From positions 1 through 64,000 of the forward strand of contig CAVEVQ010000005.1 of assembly GCA_963619325.1 (NCBI GenBank): a stretch of 64,000 nucleotides of DNA, written 5' to 3'. This document shows positions 46,068 through 56,727 of the stretch, piece by piece. The DNA is from UBA1181 sp963619325. Lineage in GTDB: Bacteria > Bacteroidota > Bacteroidia > Bacteroidales > Paludibacteraceae. The notes under the pieces were generated by a model. That model saw only the letters and a list, made by a program, of their open reading frames with translations, searched no databases and had not been told where the DNA came from. Within the stretch, counting starts at the first letter, position 1, and each line of letters begins with the position of its first letter. The position numbers and the translations under genes are program-made.

Positions 46068-49000
46068 ATGAAAAATGTGTTTAAAGCAAGATGGTTGCAG
46101 ATACTTGTCTTGTTTGCTGTGTTTCTGGGGCAAAGCCTATACGGAAGTAACCAACATTGTAGCGATTTTTCTACGGTTGGAATAAAATTGACGAGAACTC
46201 CCGTTTTTAAGGTCGATGCAAAGTATCATGATAAGGCGAATTCGGGAAATATCATCTTTACGTTGAGCGACTTAGAATTCAAAGCCTCTGGAAGTTGGGG
46301 GTGGTTCGATAATGCGTCGATTGAAAAATTGGCGGCACATCTAATTTTTCAGTTCTCTTTAAACGAAATAGACTGGGTGTCGCTTACTCCGGCGCAAATG
46401 GGAGCATCTAAAGATGAGTTTTCAGTTGGAGGAAACAGATGTCATTCTTTGAGTGTTGCGGATAATGATATTCCTGGTTCATATCTTTTGTCAAAAGATA
46501 AATTGTATGAAATTTTAGGCATATCGTCTGAATCTTGTTTTACTACAGTGTATTACCGAATGGCGTATCAGGGAAGGGTTGAGTTTGATGAAAATGCTTC
46601 AGATCGATGGTTCCCAGGTGTTAATCAGTATGCTTATACGGATACAGGCGTTTTCTACGTGTATGAATGTTTAGGAAACAAAATCTCTGTAGATTCTACT
46701 CGCACTCCTTTGTGGAGTCAAGGAGATGTTTCCCATTTTGCAATCTATTCGGATAATGCGTATTGGGAGAGAGCCAATAAAAGTGTCTTGATAAAGAATG
46801 TTGAGGAACCATGTAGATTTAATGGTAGTCAAAGATTGTTTGAGAATATCGTTTTAGATGGAAATGGAATATATTGGCCTATTTCGACAGAGATTTACAA
46901 TGATACTCCTTTTGATATGGAGGTGCCTATTTCAAAATTTCTTTCTTTGACGGAAAGTACTAAGGTTTATACAAATCGTCGATACAATAAGACGATAGAG
47001 AAAGGTGTTTCTATACAATGTCAATCAAATAGATTGAATTTCGTTTGTGTGCCGCCATTGATGATTGACCCTCTACGAAACTCTGATGATAAAAATGTTG
47101 TTAAGTTTTGCCAAGGTGATGGAACTTTGTTGATAAGGGGTAAGGCGGCTGCTATAAATAAGATTCCAGGGTTCAGAAAACTTTCATACGATCCTGCTGA
47201 TTACGACCCTATCTACGAGTGGCAATATCGTCGCGAGGATGATACTCGATGGTATGATTTTATGAGAAATGACACGATTGCAGATGAGGATGGTGTGCGT
47301 ATGGTGGAGTTTAGTGGTGCTGACTTGAAGATTCAGAAGAAGTTCATCACGAAGAAGACTTATTTCCGTCAGCGTTTGAGAATGGGTAAATTCCCTTTGT
47401 CTCCGGTCTATGCTGCAGAGGTTTGCCACGATGAGGTGGTGTTGGGTCCTGCTCAGACTTATGTGGAGTATGAACCCTACGCTGCTATCCAGAGAAGCAA
47501 TTTCTCTATTTCGAAAGAGGAGACTGCTTGTATGGATTCGTATTTTGACACTGATAATGGGGAGGGAGAGATTAAGGTTTCATTCACTCCAACGAAAAAC
47601 TATAAGTATTGCTCTAAGTCGCTTTCTGACAAAGAAAATGATTTTACTTACAACTGGTATTGGGAGAATGAGGAGACGAAGGATTCTTTGAAAGATGCCG
47701 ATATGGTGATTTATCATAAGGATGTGATGAAATCCACTACCTACTACACCTTAGTGGTGAATGATGGTTGTGAGAACTCTATCAAATTGACTACTAAAAA
47801 GATAGCGAAGGAAAATCCTACAGTAGAGGCAGCGTCTTTTGCATTTGTGAATGCAGATACATACGAATATGGAAAGTCCTTGATGGTTGAGTCTGTCGAT
47901 GGTAAGCAAGTGTTCGTCTCAGTGGAAGATCCTGAAAAAAGCAGGTATAACTATTATTTGGTATCTCCAGAAGGGAAAGACAGTGTGAAAGAGTTGCGTC
48001 TTAGCACGTCTCGTAATACGGAAATCATTATGGCAGAGAAAGTTAGACAATCTGCTTTGGGTGATATCTATATTGTGAAGAGAGATCGATCTGCGTTGCA
48101 GTGTGCAAGTAGCCCTGTCTATTTGAAATTCGCTCTGTGTCGTCCTATAGAGAACAAAATCTATTTGAAAGATGATGCGAATCAGATGATTGAAGATGAC
48201 ACGATGCGTACTGTTTATGTTTGTGCGGGTAGCCCGTCTCCTGCTTTTGTCGGAGACACTATGACGGGTGGTTTTTCAAATGGGGATACGAAATATGTAT
48301 GGGAACTTAAGACGAGTCTGAATGGTTCTTGGAGACAAGTTTCTCCGAATACCATGTCTGTATGTTTAGACCCAGGTGTAGTGTCGATAGATAAAGGAGT
48401 GGCGTACTATTTCCGTCGTCATGTGGTTTCTTCGACGACAAAGACGAGTGTAGACAGTTATAGCCAACCTATCTGCGTGCGTGCATTCACAACGCCGGAG
48501 TTGTCCGTTACTGCGAAATCAAGCAAGGAAAAACGCTATGAACTTCATCGAGAACCTTGGAATGTTTGTTATGGGGCAACTTTGAATTTTAATTTTGTGT
48601 CGAATAACGACAGCATTCGGCAGAGTGGTCGACCTACGATTGAGTCAGTACAGTATGTTGTCTCCAATGCAAAAGATTCTGTCTTGTATAAATCTGCTAT
48701 TCCTTCTTTTGGCCTTGTTAAAGAAAAAGTTTATTTGACGGCGAAAGGAATGTTCTGTAATGAGACGATAACATCATCCAACAAGATTTCTGCAGTTCCC
48801 GGCGAGAATTTGGTAGTGCCTGAATTTAGGGTTGAGGGGTGTGGAGTTGTCGGAAAGAAGCTCTCCGTGGATATATCAAGCTGGCCAGATGATTATGATT
48901 ATACGCTTGTTGCTCCTAATGGAAAAGAAACAGACGACAGAAAGATAGAATATAAGATTAGTGAGAAACCGGGTTCATCTGGTCTGAAATTCAAGGTGAT

Positions 49001-52000
49001 AAAATCGTTGAATGCTTGTTCAGCCGAAAGAGTCGTTACTGTTAATCAGGTAGACATCAAAGATAAGTTGATAAAGAATGAATTGATGATTGCCGGTGAG
49101 AGTGTTGAAAAGGCAGATGGTAGGTATGTTGTTTGCAAAAACTCGACATTCTTAATTAAGGATAATCGTTTGGTTTATCCTTCGAACGTGGCTTATTCGT
49201 GGGGAATGCTTGACGCGACGGGTTCGTTGACAACGATAGAGAATGATGAGAAGCAACTCTCGTACTCGTTGACGAAGGGTGGCGTTTCTGTGGCATTTGT
49301 TCGCACGACACGTTACACGAATGGTTGTGATGAGGTGACAGATACTGTGTATGTGTCTACTCGTCCTGATTTGAGTAAGAGTGGTTCTCCAACTGCTTCT
49401 GCGGAGACTGTATGTTATGAAGGTGAGGTTACGTTAAGTTTTGATGAGACGGCTCTTGCGGGTGGTTCGGGTCATGGTTACGACTATGCATGGTATCGCA
49501 TTGTTGATGAGAATGCAATTGTTAGTAACACGTTGATTTCCAATAGTTCATCTTGTACAGAGAGAAATTTGAAGGAAACGACTTCCTACTCGCTCTATGC
49601 AACGGATCAGTCTTGTCCTGCTTATTCCATTAAATTGGGAAGCATTTCAGTTTCAGTTGTCCCTAACTTAACCATCCAGAAAGAGAAGATATCAGTTCAG
49701 CCTGCCGAGTTCTCAATGGATGTTTATGAGGATGAGGACTTCCTTCAGACGGTCACGGTAACGGATTCTGTTGCCCATCTTCTTTCTGACAATGCAATCG
49801 TTTCATTCTATTTGGAAGGAGAATTGAAGAAAGAAAAGAGTGCGGCGAAATACACTAATTATCAGTATCAGATTGCGAAATCGGTTGCTGAGAATGGTTC
49901 TGGAAATGTCTCTTATTGCTTGACTCGCTCAGTGAAGACGGAAGATGCGACTTGTGTCTCTATGCCTTATTGCGGTAATGTTTCAATTGAGTCTGGATTT
50001 GACGGAAGGTTTGAAGTGAAGGCTAATAATGAGTTCTATGACTCAATTCGTGTATGTATTGATGATAAAATAGTCTTTGATTTCGACAATCTTCCACTTT
50101 ACAATGGTGAAGAGTTGAAAGTGAGTGATACGAATGTGTCATTCCGTTGGAAACGTCGTCCTGCAGATGCGGTAGTTTGGTCTGTGTTGAATGGGGAAAC
50201 GAGTGAAAGTCTGATAGTTACGCCAATGACAACCGACTATTACTATGCGTGCGAGTTGACTTATAAGACAAAAGCTGGAGTTTCGGTAAAGACCTTGTCC
50301 AACGAGATTCTTGTCTTTGGTTATAAGAAGCGGACACCTGGCATTGTTTATGGTGCGGAGACTTATTCAATTTGTCGAAACGAACAAGTGAAGGTAGTCG
50401 CCAAGTACTTGGGGACTGCAGGTGTCGATGGAAGATATCAGTGGCAGATGTCGACCGACAATAAGTTGTGGAAAGATGTAGCTGAGGATGAATATGCGAA
50501 TGGTACGACTACAAATGAGTTGACTTATAAGAACACTTTTGAGAAGACGACATTGTTTCGTTGTGTTGCAACAGATATGTGCGATAATGAGGTGATCTCG
50601 TCAAATGTAGTTCGTGTTGATGTCAATAATGGAGGAGAAATCAAGGCGTCTGATATCAGAGTCCTTTCAGATGTTATTGTATATCACTATGACACTTTGA
50701 AAACCATAACGTTGGGTGCTCCATTAGATGGAACGCATACCTATATGTGGTATTACACGGAAGACAAGGTGGCAACAGGTAAAGAAAAGAATCGTATTAC
50801 TTTCCACTATACAGAAGATTATATTCCGAATAAGACGGAGGGTGAGGTGAAGAGTTTCTATAAAAGTGGTGATCATACGTTGAATGTATATAAAGTATCA
50901 AAAGAGGGTTGTGTCTCTGATACAATCCCTTACACATTCACTGTTTATGATGAGTTGCGAGTACATACTATAGCGGCCTCGAACGCTAATGATACTGCTT
51001 GTGCGAAATATGTTGCAGATAACACGTCGTTCTCGCTCACCTATGAAGGAGGAAACAGAGAAAAGTTGGCGGATGTTAATTGGTATTATAGGTATGAAAG
51101 TATGAAAGATGCCGCTCTTCTAACGCCTCAGTTGGCAAAGGAGTGGGGTTGTACTTTCGATACGATTTCGTATGGTAATTTTTCAATTTATGTTTTGAAT
51201 TGGATCTATAAGCAGAAGGAGACACTCTATATGTATGCAGAGGTGTCGAGTCCAGGTTACCCGGGTGGTGCTGCAAGAAGTATGATAGTTCGTGGACCAT
51301 TGATCTACTCTTCTGTGTATGCTGGTTCTATCAGTTATGGCGAGAAAGAGATCTGTTACGGAGGATTGCCGGAAATCTCAAGTACGGCTTTGGCATCTGG
51401 TGGTATGGCTACCAAAGATGGTCGTTACAGCTATACTTGGATTAAGTCGACCGAAGGTCCAGATGGACCTTGGACAAAAGTCAGTGGCTATTCGGGGGCA
51501 TCTTATCGTCCGAAGAAGAATGAGTATCGAATTTATGAGAACACTTTCTTCCGTCGTGTTGCAACAGATTTGTGTGGTATTTCAGACACAACATCGACAT
51601 ACGCAATGTTTAGCGTAGGCGATGAAGTGGTTCTTGGTCCAGATGAAATAAAGGGTACGGATGTCGTGGACAATGGTACGACTGCGGTCTTTGTCGGAAG
51701 CGAGGAGAACAGTCGTTATGTCTTCTTTGACGAGACGGGTTACATTGTCCTTGATACAATCAAAGGCGGTTTGTCAGATCGTTTTGTCTCTGGCCCGTTG
51801 AAAGATGAGACTGTGTTCTTCGCTCATAAGATGAATAGTTTAGGCTGTTTAAGTATGAACGATACAGTGTTGAATGTCTCTGTTCGACGTGCTTTGACAG
51901 GCGGTGTTATTGCATGGGAAGACTACGACGGACTCGCTTGGGTATGCAGTGGGCAATTGTCAGGCAAGATTTATGATTTGGAGGAGCCAACTGGAGAAAA

Positions 52001-55000
52001 CCTCTCTTTTGTATGGGAGTATTCTCCAACTGAGAATGGAACATATTCTCCAATCAAGGATCAATACGGAAACACAATTACTACGCAGTCTGTCAATTTG
52101 GATACCTGCAAAGTGAACTTCGTGAATACAGATGGTAAGGTTAAGAAATTCTTTGTTCAGAGAGTAACGAAGACATCTTACGACTCATATACATTAGGCA
52201 AGAAAATAACAAAGTCTATTTTGTCTAATAAACTGGAAATCAATGTTATACCTACACTTCAATCTGTCAATGACAAAGAGATTGATGGTTTGGCAGGAAC
52301 ACTTTCCGTGGATAAAAAGCTCTACTGTTATGGCGATGAGGGAGAAAACATTAGGTTGAATGTGCCAGAGAATGTAGAACAGGTATGGTTTAGTGATTCT
52401 TTGGGTGCAAGCCTGTATGGAAACTCGTTGACATGGCAATGGGAGCGTGTGAATGGGCTTTACACCACTAATAATGCTGCTAAAAATGCAAATTGGCAAT
52501 CTATCCGTATTGGTAATTTTGACTTGAACGCTTATCAGAAACAATATGCGTTGGATGAAGTGAAAGATTCAACGTCTGTTCGTTTCACATTGAGTGATGG
52601 TTGTTCATCAATCTCAACGACACCAGTGCCTCAAGTGGTAAGTTCTTTAGGTAATATAGATGATTCATTATTCGTCATCACACCTGCAGGTGTCGAAGAG
52701 GGAGATAATATGCGTGTTGTCTATAATACACCTAACTACTATGAGGTGTGGAACTGGTTCTCTGACGAATTGGGTAATGACACTATAGGTCGCAAAAACG
52801 GATTGACGTTGACGAATGTTTCAATGATGTCTAAGTTGTTCTTGCAGTTGGGCGATGGTGTCTGCAGCAGCGAGTTGAAGCAGGTGCCGTTGACTATCTA
52901 TCGTAAGAGCAGCGGAGGAAAAATATCATCAGACCAGAAGGTTTGCAAGGGGGCTTCATTCTACGGAATTAAAAGTGAGAAACGTGCGTCGGGTAGCACG
53001 GGCTTCTTCTCTTACTCATGGCAATATGCGACGAACCCATCTTCGGAGAAATCGTGGAGAATGGTTGATGGCGCAACGGAAGATGAACTCTCGGCAGATG
53101 TAGTCAATGAGGTTATGCAAGGAGAAAGTACTTACTTCAGACGTTTGGCAACCAACGAGTTTGGTCGAACAGTCTACTCGGACACGATTTGTCTTTCTTA
53201 TTTTGACGATTTGACTCCTGGTGTTTTGTCCTTTGAGGACGATAAGAGGACTCATTTCTGTCAGACAGATACTTTGCCAAACATCGTTACCACGTTGCCA
53301 AAAGGTGGAATGTCCGGTTCATATGGTTATGCTTACAAGTACGGTTGGGATGTCTCTATAGATGGTAAAAACTATACAACGGTGATGGACCTTTCCTATA
53401 TGTCTGGAACAGTCTTCCGAACCGCAGAGCAACTTGCGAAAGTATCCTATAACACCGATGAGGATAATGTTTTCTATGTGCGAGTTCATTATGCGGATGA
53501 GGCTTGTGGCGATGTTTATAGCGAGCCGTTCGTGTTTACTCTATACCGTACTGCAGAGAAACCATCCGTTAGACAGGAAAAAACAACTTGCTCTTCCGAT
53601 ACGGTTACAGTTATTGCTGAAAACCAAACTGATTACACCTACCGTTGGTTTGTTATGGATAACGACAAACAGACTTGGGAGGAAGTGGGTATCTATAAGA
53701 AGAACCTTTGCAGAAGTAATGAGTTTACGGTCACCGAATATGGAATCCAAGGTTTCGATGTCTTGTCGGGATGTAAGTCGGATATTCTTTATTTCAATCT
53801 CGATTCAATGCCAGAGTTGTCTCAGCCGGAGATTTTACCTTTGACAGAACCTCTTTGCTTTAATTCTGATTTGACTATAGAGGCAAAAGAGGCAACGGGA
53901 GGTGTCGGAGAACGTTCATACCAATGGCAGTTCTCGTATGACGGAGAAGAGTGGAAGGATGATGATGATGCTAAAGAGTCATCATATTCAACTTCTAATT
54001 TGAAGACGACGACATACTTTCGTCGCTTGGTTTCTGATATGTGTGAGGAACATGCTAGTGAACCAATTAAAGTCAATGTGTTGAAACGTGTAGAACCTCA
54101 AATGGATCTTTCTTTTGAAGACCATGGGTGTGCAAATCAGAAATTTAAGGTAAACATCAACGGAGAAAAGGTTCTGTTAGATGATTCTTCTGATAATTAT
54201 ATCTATAGTCAAGATAAAGTTGTTATGGTAGAAAAGTCTCAATTTAGCCATTCTGATGCAAAAGAAGGTCTGTTGAAGGGAAAAGAATTTGATGTGACGG
54301 CTAAGAACTTTTGGTGTGACGGATTCGAGGAGCAAGAGAAAGATTTTGTCTTTGCAACTTATATTGTGGCGTATAACAAGGATTTGGACATATCAAAACA
54401 GTGCTATTACGCTGAAGACACGCTTGTGCGTACGGTACGTAATGCTGCTCCGTTTGATGCAGATAAGAACGAACTGAAAGCATCGGAAGTGACACCTTGC
54501 AATGGAACGGTAATCTCAATTAATGGCTATGCCCCTATTGAGAATGGCTTTGAACCCGTTAACTATGGCTATAGTTGGTATCTCTCGCTTGATGGTGCAA
54601 CTTGGACTGATTTATCGGCTAAAGATTCGGCGTGTCTTGAAATCTCATACGATGACACTTTTATGGTGAAGAGGGTTACTTCAAATGGATGTGAAAAGAT
54701 TGAGTCTGATCCAGTTACGATATATGGACATTCTGCTGTTAATGTAGATTATGTGGATGAATACCGTATGAGTATTACCACAACGCAAAAGGAAGATGGC
54801 GAGTCGGATGTTTCACTGTATATAGGCAATAAGAATATGGATTTCGAAATCATGGGCGATGGTGAATTGCCAAAACTTGCTTACGGAACGAATATTCTTC
54901 CTTATTCGGCGGAGGTCTACAAAGACTCTGCACTTACCCTACAGAAAATCGGCAAGTGCTATGTTCCTTTCAATGTGAAGCCAATCTCGGGAGGACGCAT

Positions 55001-56534
55001 CTATCTTGATGGAAATCCTGTTGTTTGTACGAAAGCAGACACGATGCCGACATTGCGAGCAACTAACGTTGCCGGCGGAGATGAATCGGAGGAGTTCTCC
55101 TATTCTTGGCAGTACAAGAATGAATATGTTTCGGAGTTTATGACCATCACAGACAAAAATGCGAGTGAAAAGGACTACACACCGAAGTTCATCAACGTGA
55201 AGACTTGGTATCGACGTGTTACGAAACGTTCTGACAATTACATCGCATATAGTAATGAGGTTGTAATTGATGTGTTGAACAAACCTAATATCAGCAAAAT
55301 CGCCACGTTGCAGCCTAGTGAATACTTTGACGAACTTGAACTTATGTCAAAGGATTATTACTTGCAGCGTAACCAAAAGATGTCCGTTGATTTGACAGTT
55401 AAATCATATCATGCAGATAACGTAAGATGGGAGCTTAGCCATGATATGACCATTTGGACGACGATGTGTGAATATGAGCAGAATGGTGTGAGAGATAGTT
55501 CTTCTGTTCGGATAGAAGATAATTCAGGATGTGTTTATTATCGCGCGATTGCATACAACGAATGTGCGACAAACGACACTTCACGCGTCTTCACCGTCTA
55601 CACGATTGATCTTCCAGTCATCTTAGACGAGGAATTTAGAATTGAACAGTCTGAATGTTCGACCGAGTGGGTGAATTTAACAATGTTGGACCGCTCTAAC
55701 TATTATTATGCGTACGAAGTGGACGATTCGGATGCGTTCTCAAGGTTTGAGTTGATTTCTGCAGATAAATCTGTGGTTGAGAATGGATTGAAATTTACGA
55801 ATGGTGTTGCTTCGTTCAAATCTGTCAAAGATACGTTTGTTGTGAAGATCACACGTCTTGACATTCGTACGAAGTCTGAAACTTCTCGACTTGTTCGTGT
55901 CGCACCTAAGTTCTACAATGTAGATTTCACGTTCACTGTTAATGGCATAGTTTATCCAAGCACGACAGATGAGGTGGTTATTGCTCCAGGAACAAGGGTG
56001 GAATACAATATGGCAGAAGATGTCGACGCCTCCGATTGCAAAGTGGAGTGGGGTATTCTTACTTCTGTTTCATTTTATAATAGTTGGGGAAGTTCGTACA
56101 ATTATGTGGATGAGTATGAGCTTACATCCTATCTTCTGTCTCCTGTATGTTATTATTACCAAACAGGAGGGCAGAAGGTGTGGTTGAAGGTAACCGATAG
56201 CGAGGGTTGCGAGTCGAAAGCTGTCTCAACGTCATTGTTTGTCCTATACGATGGAACTGTTAAAACCTACGGTGGAAAAGGTGTCGTTTTGGAAGACCTT
56301 GAGTCTCCTATGCCAGTGGATATGTCGGTTAGGGTTTATCCTACTCTATTTTCGGACATTCTCTATATTGAGGCAGGAAAGGATGCACAAGAGGTTTATA
56401 TCTATAATTCCCAGGGCGTTTTGGTTCATCAAATGACGATAGAGGGAAAAAAACAGATTGTCACGTCAGGTTTCCCTGTGGGTATGTATATGGTTCGTGT
56501 AGGCGATTGGATGCATAAGGTAGTTAAGAGATAG
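46068..56534 (+). CDS. giant T9SS-secreted repeat protein (3,488 aa)
   Basis: A signal peptide (about 1-26, ending SLYGS) is followed by a unique N-terminal region and many Ig-like modules. At least ten modules share a degenerate core, Y-x-W-(8-10)-W-x-x-V, followed about 40 residues later by T-x-x-F/Y-R-R-x-x-x-D-x-C. Examples: YEWQYRREDDTRW near 379, YVWELKTSLNGSW near 741, FRWKRRP near 1354, YQWQMSTDNKLW near 1451, YTWIKS near 1787, YSWQYATNPSSEKSW near 2313, YQWQFSYDGEEW near 2615, YSWYLSLDGATW near 2832, YSWQYKNEY near 3009. The C-terminal 75 residues (SVRVYPTLFSDILYIEAG to MHKVVKR) are a type A T9SS sorting domain. It is likely a surface adhesin or fibre. It follows the lipoprotein gene by 18 bases. 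The coding frame is unbroken over 10.4 kb, so it is under selection. Confidence 0.88.
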   Translation: MKNVFKARWLQILVLFAVFLGQSLYGSNQHCSDFSTVGIKLTRTPVFKVDAKYHDKANSGNIIFTLSDLEFKASGSWGWFDNASIEKLAAHLIFQFSLNEIDWVSLTPAQMGASKDEFSVGGNRCHSLSVADNDIPGSYLLSKDKLYEILGISSESCFTTVYYRMAYQGRVEFDENASDRWFPGVNQYAYTDTGVFYVYECLGNKISVDSTRTPLWSQGDVSHFAIYSDNAYWERANKSVLIKNVEEPCRFNGSQRLFENIVLDGNGIYWPISTEIYNDTPFDMEVPISKFLSLTESTKVYTNRRYNKTIEKGVSIQCQSNRLNFVCVPPLMIDPLRNSDDKNVVKFCQGDGTLLIRGKAAAINKIPGFRKLSYDPADYDPIYEWQYRREDDTRWYDFMRNDTIADEDGVRMVEFSGADLKIQKKFITKKTYFRQRLRMGKFPLSPVYAAEVCHDEVVLGPAQTYVEYEPYAAIQRSNFSISKEETACMDSYFDTDNGEGEIKVSFTPTKNYKYCSKSLSDKENDFTYNWYWENEETKDSLKDADMVIYHKDVMKSTTYYTLVVNDGCENSIKLTTKKIAKENPTVEAASFAFVNADTYEYGKSLMVESVDGKQVFVSVEDPEKSRYNYYLVSPEGKDSVKELRLSTSRNTEIIMAEKVRQSALGDIYIVKRDRSALQCASSPVYLKFALCRPIENKIYLKDDANQMIEDDTMRTVYVCAGSPSPAFVGDTMTGGFSNGDTKYVWELKTSLNGSWRQVSPNTMSVCLDPGVVSIDKGVAYYFRRHVVSSTTKTSVDSYSQPICVRAFTTPELSVTAKSSKEKRYELHREPWNVCYGATLNFNFVSNNDSIRQSGRPTIESVQYVVSNAKDSVLYKSAIPSFGLVKEKVYLTAKGMFCNETITSSNKISAVPGENLVVPEFRVEGCGVVGKKLSVDISSWPDDYDYTLVAPNGKETDDRKIEYKISEKPGSSGLKFKVIKSLNACSAERVVTVNQVDIKDKLIKNELMIAGESVEKADGRYVVCKNSTFLIKDNRLVYPSNVAYSWGMLDATGSLTTIENDEKQLSYSLTKGGVSVAFVRTTRYTNGCDEVTDTVYVSTRPDLSKSGSPTASAETVCYEGEVTLSFDETALAGGSGHGYDYAWYRIVDENAIVSNTLISNSSSCTERNLKETTSYSLYATDQSCPAYSIKLGSISVSVVPNLTIQKEKISVQPAEFSMDVYEDEDFLQTVTVTDSVAHLLSDNAIVSFYLEGELKKEKSAAKYTNYQYQIAKSVAENGSGNVSYCLTRSVKTEDATCVSMPYCGNVSIESGFDGRFEVKANNEFYDSIRVCIDDKIVFDFDNLPLYNGEELKVSDTNVSFRWKRRPADAVVWSVLNGETSESLIVTPMTTDYYYACELTYKTKAGVSVKTLSNEILVFGYKKRTPGIVYGAETYSICRNEQVKVVAKYLGTAGVDGRYQWQMSTDNKLWKDVAEDEYANGTTTNELTYKNTFEKTTLFRCVATDMCDNEVISSNVVRVDVNNGGEIKASDIRVLSDVIVYHYDTLKTITLGAPLDGTHTYMWYYTEDKVATGKEKNRITFHYTEDYIPNKTEGEVKSFYKSGDHTLNVYKVSKEGCVSDTIPYTFTVYDELRVHTIAASNANDTACAKYVADNTSFSLTYEGGNREKLADVNWYYRYESMKDAALLTPQLAKEWGCTFDTISYGNFSIYVLNWIYKQKETLYMYAEVSSPGYPGGAARSMIVRGPLIYSSVYAGSISYGEKEICYGGLPEISSTALASGGMATKDGRYSYTWIKSTEGPDGPWTKVSGYSGASYRPKKNEYRIYENTFFRRVATDLCGISDTTSTYAMFSVGDEVVLGPDEIKGTDVVDNGTTAVFVGSEENSRYVFFDETGYIVLDTIKGGLSDRFVSGPLKDETVFFAHKMNSLGCLSMNDTVLNVSVRRALTGGVIAWEDYDGLAWVCSGQLSGKIYDLEEPTGENLSFVWEYSPTENGTYSPIKDQYGNTITTQSVNLDTCKVNFVNTDGKVKKFFVQRVTKTSYDSYTLGKKITKSILSNKLEINVIPTLQSVNDKEIDGLAGTLSVDKKLYCYGDEGENIRLNVPENVEQVWFSDSLGASLYGNSLTWQWERVNGLYTTNNAAKNANWQSIRIGNFDLNAYQKQYALDEVKDSTSVRFTLSDGCSSISTTPVPQVVSSLGNIDDSLFVITPAGVEEGDNMRVVYNTPNYYEVWNWFSDELGNDTIGRKNGLTLTNVSMMSKLFLQLGDGVCSSELKQVPLTIYRKSSGGKISSDQKVCKGASFYGIKSEKRASGSTGFFSYSWQYATNPSSEKSWRMVDGATEDELSADVVNEVMQGESTYFRRLATNEFGRTVYSDTICLSYFDDLTPGVLSFEDDKRTHFCQTDTLPNIVTTLPKGGMSGSYGYAYKYGWDVSIDGKNYTTVMDLSYMSGTVFRTAEQLAKVSYNTDEDNVFYVRVHYADEACGDVYSEPFVFTLYRTAEKPSVRQEKTTCSSDTVTVIAENQTDYTYRWFVMDNDKQTWEEVGIYKKNLCRSNEFTVTEYGIQGFDVLSGCKSDILYFNLDSMPELSQPEILPLTEPLCFNSDLTIEAKEATGGVGERSYQWQFSYDGEEWKDDDDAKESSYSTSNLKTTTYFRRLVSDMCEEHASEPIKVNVLKRVEPQMDLSFEDHGCANQKFKVNINGEKVLLDDSSDNYIYSQDKVVMVEKSQFSHSDAKEGLLKGKEFDVTAKNFWCDGFEEQEKDFVFATYIVAYNKDLDISKQCYYAEDTLVRTVRNAAPFDADKNELKASEVTPCNGTVISINGYAPIENGFEPVNYGYSWYLSLDGATWTDLSAKDSACLEISYDDTFMVKRVTSNGCEKIESDPVTIYGHSAVNVDYVDEYRMSITTTQKEDGESDVSLYIGNKNMDFEIMGDGELPKLAYGTNILPYSAEVYKDSALTLQKIGKCYVPFNVKPISGGRIYLDGNPVVCTKADTMPTLRATNVAGGDESEEFSYSWQYKNEYVSEFMTITDKNASEKDYTPKFINVKTWYRRVTKRSDNYIAYSNEVVIDVLNKPNISKIATLQPSEYFDELELMSKDYYLQRNQKMSVDLTVKSYHADNVRWELSHDMTIWTTMCEYEQNGVRDSSSVRIEDNSGCVYYRAIAYNECATNDTSRVFTVYTIDLPVILDEEFRIEQSECSTEWVNLTMLDRSNYYYAYEVDDSDAFSRFELISADKSVVENGLKFTNGVASFKSVKDTFVVKITRLDIRTKSETSRLVRVAPKFYNVDFTFTVNGIVYPSTTDEVVIAPGTRVEYNMAEDVDASDCKVEWGILTSVSFYNSWGSSYNYVDEYELTSYLLSPVCYYYQTGGQKVWLKVTDSEGCESKAVSTSLFVLYDGTVKTYGGKGVVLEDLESPMPVDMSVRVYPTLFSDILYIEAGKDAQEVYIYNSQGVLVHQMTIEGKKQIVTSGFPVGMYMVRVGDWMHKVVKR

Positions 56535-56567
56535 AAAAGAAGGAGAAAACGTAAAGTTGTGTTTAGA

Positions 56568-56619
56568 GGAAAGCCTATTGGAAAGTTAGAGATAACGCCT
56601 ATTAGGCTTTCCTTTTTTT
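56568..56619 (+). terminator. Terminator after the giant gene
   Basis: GGAAAGCCTA (56568-56577) pairs with TAGGCTTTCC (56603-56612), with a 25-base loop, then seven Ts. Confidence 0.8.
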
Positions 56620-56652
56620 GCCTAATCTATGTGAATAAAAGTAAAAAAATGC

Positions 56653-56660
56653 TATCTTTG
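56653..56660 (+). promoter_or_regulatory. -7 promoter element of secDF
   Basis: TATCTTTG matches TAnnTTTG. The leader is about 62 bases to ATG 56728. Confidence 0.55.
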
Positions 56661-56727
56661 CAAGTTCTTTGGAGAAAACTCTTTGAAGCAAAAAATATAA
56701 ACCATTAATAATTAACCAATTAAAGAA

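Noticed and set aside
46068..56534. Giant gene as a fusion or non-ribosomal/polyketide megasynthase
   Set aside because: No condensation, adenylation, ketosynthase or carrier motifs. It has a signal peptide, Ig-like repeats and a T9SS sorting domain.
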